Assembly (NCBI GenBank): GCA_938016625.1
Contig: CALILB010000021.1
Span: 1 to 6,044, forward strand
Reading direction: 5' to 3'
Length of the DNA: 6,044 bases
Source of the DNA: an uncultured bacterium
Lineage (GTDB): Bacteria > Acidobacteriota > Thermoanaerobaculia > Multivoradales > JAHEKO01
Every line of letters begins with the position of its first letter. Position 1 is the stretch's first letter. The position numbers were made by a program, and so were the translations under genes. This document shows positions 5,451-6,044 of the stretch, one piece after another. The notes beneath the pieces were generated by a model, which saw only the letters and a program-made list of their open reading frames with translations, had not been told where the DNA came from and made no database searches.

Positions 5451-6044
5451 ATGAGATCAATGATGGCAGGGGTGGGCAACAGAGCTCGATCGGCTCCCAA
5501 ATGGCTCGTCGTCATCGCACTGTTCGTCGCAGTGAGCGTGGGCACACCGGCCCGAGTCGTGGCGGAAGAACAGGAGGGTCACGAGGCGGCCGGTGAGGAG
5601 CATGGCACCGCCGAAGAACACGAGGGTGGCGAGGAGCATGGCGGAGAGCACCACCACAAGAATCACTTCGCGGTCTTCGTCGGCTCGACCGAGGCCGAAG
5701 AGCACCACGGCGAGAAGGGGGATCCCGATTTCACTATGGGTCTCGACTACGAACGTCGGCTCAACAAGTGGTTTGGTGCCGGTGCCATGTTGGACTTCGT
5801 GGTCGAGGGGCAGCGTGAATACCTGGTCGGGCCACTGTTCATCCTTCACGCCGGCCGGAATGCCAAGCTCTTTGCCGCGCCCTGCTACCAACGCGTGCGC
5901 GAGAGTGACGGGGCAGGCTTCGCCTTCCGCATGGGGTTTTCCTGGGATTTCTACATTCGCAAGGGCAAGAACACAATCTTTCCAGCCATCTACTACGACA
6001 TCACCGAAGAGCAGAACTTTCTGGTCCTCGGTGTCGGTTTCGGC
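5451..6044 (+). CDS. Exported predicted outer-membrane beta-barrel protein with His/Glu-rich N-terminus (3' end beyond window)
   Basis: The frame holds 198 codons without a stop and reaches the right edge. ATG 5451 is chosen because a perfect AGGAGG lies 6 nt upstream; in-frame ATGs at 5460 and 5463 are worse spaced. Residues 1-38 form a signal peptide: basic n-region with R11, R13 and K17, hydrophobic core WLVVIALFVAVSV (18-30), probable cleavage after RVVA. The mature N-terminus (39-72) is almost entirely Glu, Gly, Ala and His, with eight His including an HHH at 67-69. After HFAVFVGST come alternating short strands typical of a small barrel: DFTMGLDYERRL, WFGAGAMLDFVV, YLVGPLFILHAG, KLFAAPCYQRV, FAFRMGFSWDFYI, IFPAIYYDI, NFLVLGVGFG. 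It resembles uncharacterised proteins with an 'EHHKNH' start to the barrel (from memory). Function is unknown; metal binding by the His/Glu segment is possible. Confidence 0.85.
   Translation, partial: MRSMMAGVGNRARSAPKWLVVIALFVAVSVGTPARVVAEEQEGHEAAGEEHGTAEEHEGGEEHGGEHHHKNHFAVFVGSTEAEEHHGEKGDPDFTMGLDYERRLNKWFGAGAMLDFVVEGQREYLVGPLFILHAGRNAKLFAAPCYQRVRESDGAGFAFRMGFSWDFYIRKGKNTIFPAIYYDITEEQNFLVLGVGFG

Noticed and set aside
5020..5460. 146-codon minus-strand open frame
   Set aside because: It crosses the repeat cluster, the perfect hairpin and the beta-barrel ribosome-binding site, and its sequence is low-complexity and Arg-rich. It is less protein-like than the opposing 60-codon ORF, though it cannot be fully excluded.
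5457..5891. 144-codon minus-strand open frame
   Set aside because: Antisense to the beta-barrel gene, which has a perfect Shine-Dalgarno, a signal peptide and barrel-like strands.
1..6044. CRISPR array, tRNA, rRNA, complete transposase, toxin-antitoxin pair or phage genes
   Set aside because: I looked on both strands and saw no regularly spaced identical repeats, no RNA gene signatures and no coding sequence resembling these systems.

Overview
The window is GC-rich bacterial DNA. Strong G/C third-position bias opens long spurious frames on both strands. Most of its proteins look exported to the envelope of a Gram-negative cell: a secretin, a predicted outer-membrane beta-barrel and a secreted repeat protein. 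No rRNA, tRNA or other marker fixes the taxon. The mix would fit Acidobacteriota or Proteobacteria, but that is only an impression.

Left part, minus strand. Position 3538 down to position 1 holds two genes read leftward. The first is a secretin-domain protein (1910-3538) resembling the pilus/type II secretion outer-membrane channels, but with no visible signal peptide. After an 86-nt gap comes a long exported protein (from 1823, running off the left edge). It has three diverged 'GxPxW ... W(F/L)xAPxLxGPW' repeats and a Gly/Tyr/Trp-rich C-terminal region. This gene is easy to miss because its frame has no stop inside the window.

Middle. A 130-nt divergent intergenic region (3539-3668) separates the secretin from a plus-strand gene for malonyl-CoA decarboxylase (3669-5036). 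That enzyme is a confident call, with the catalytic Ser and His motifs intact.

Right part, plus strand. Positions 5037-5450 carry a weak hairpin after the decarboxylase, a cluster of about three degenerate ~20-bp direct repeats that may be a relic insertion-sequence end, and an unrecognised 60-codon ORF. Next comes a structured leader: a perfect 12-bp hairpin nested inside a 9-bp complementarity that would cover the Shine-Dalgarno of the next gene. That gene starts at 5451 and runs off the right edge. It encodes an exported predicted beta-barrel with a His/Glu-rich N-terminal segment.

The genes do not form one obvious pathway. The decarboxylase is cytosolic central metabolism; the others are envelope proteins. 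I see no clear novel multi-gene system. The points most worth a second look are the Shine-Dalgarno-sequestering leader at 5370-5447, the secretin that begins in the middle of a TPR-like motif without a signal peptide, and the possible insertion-sequence scar at 5103-5170.
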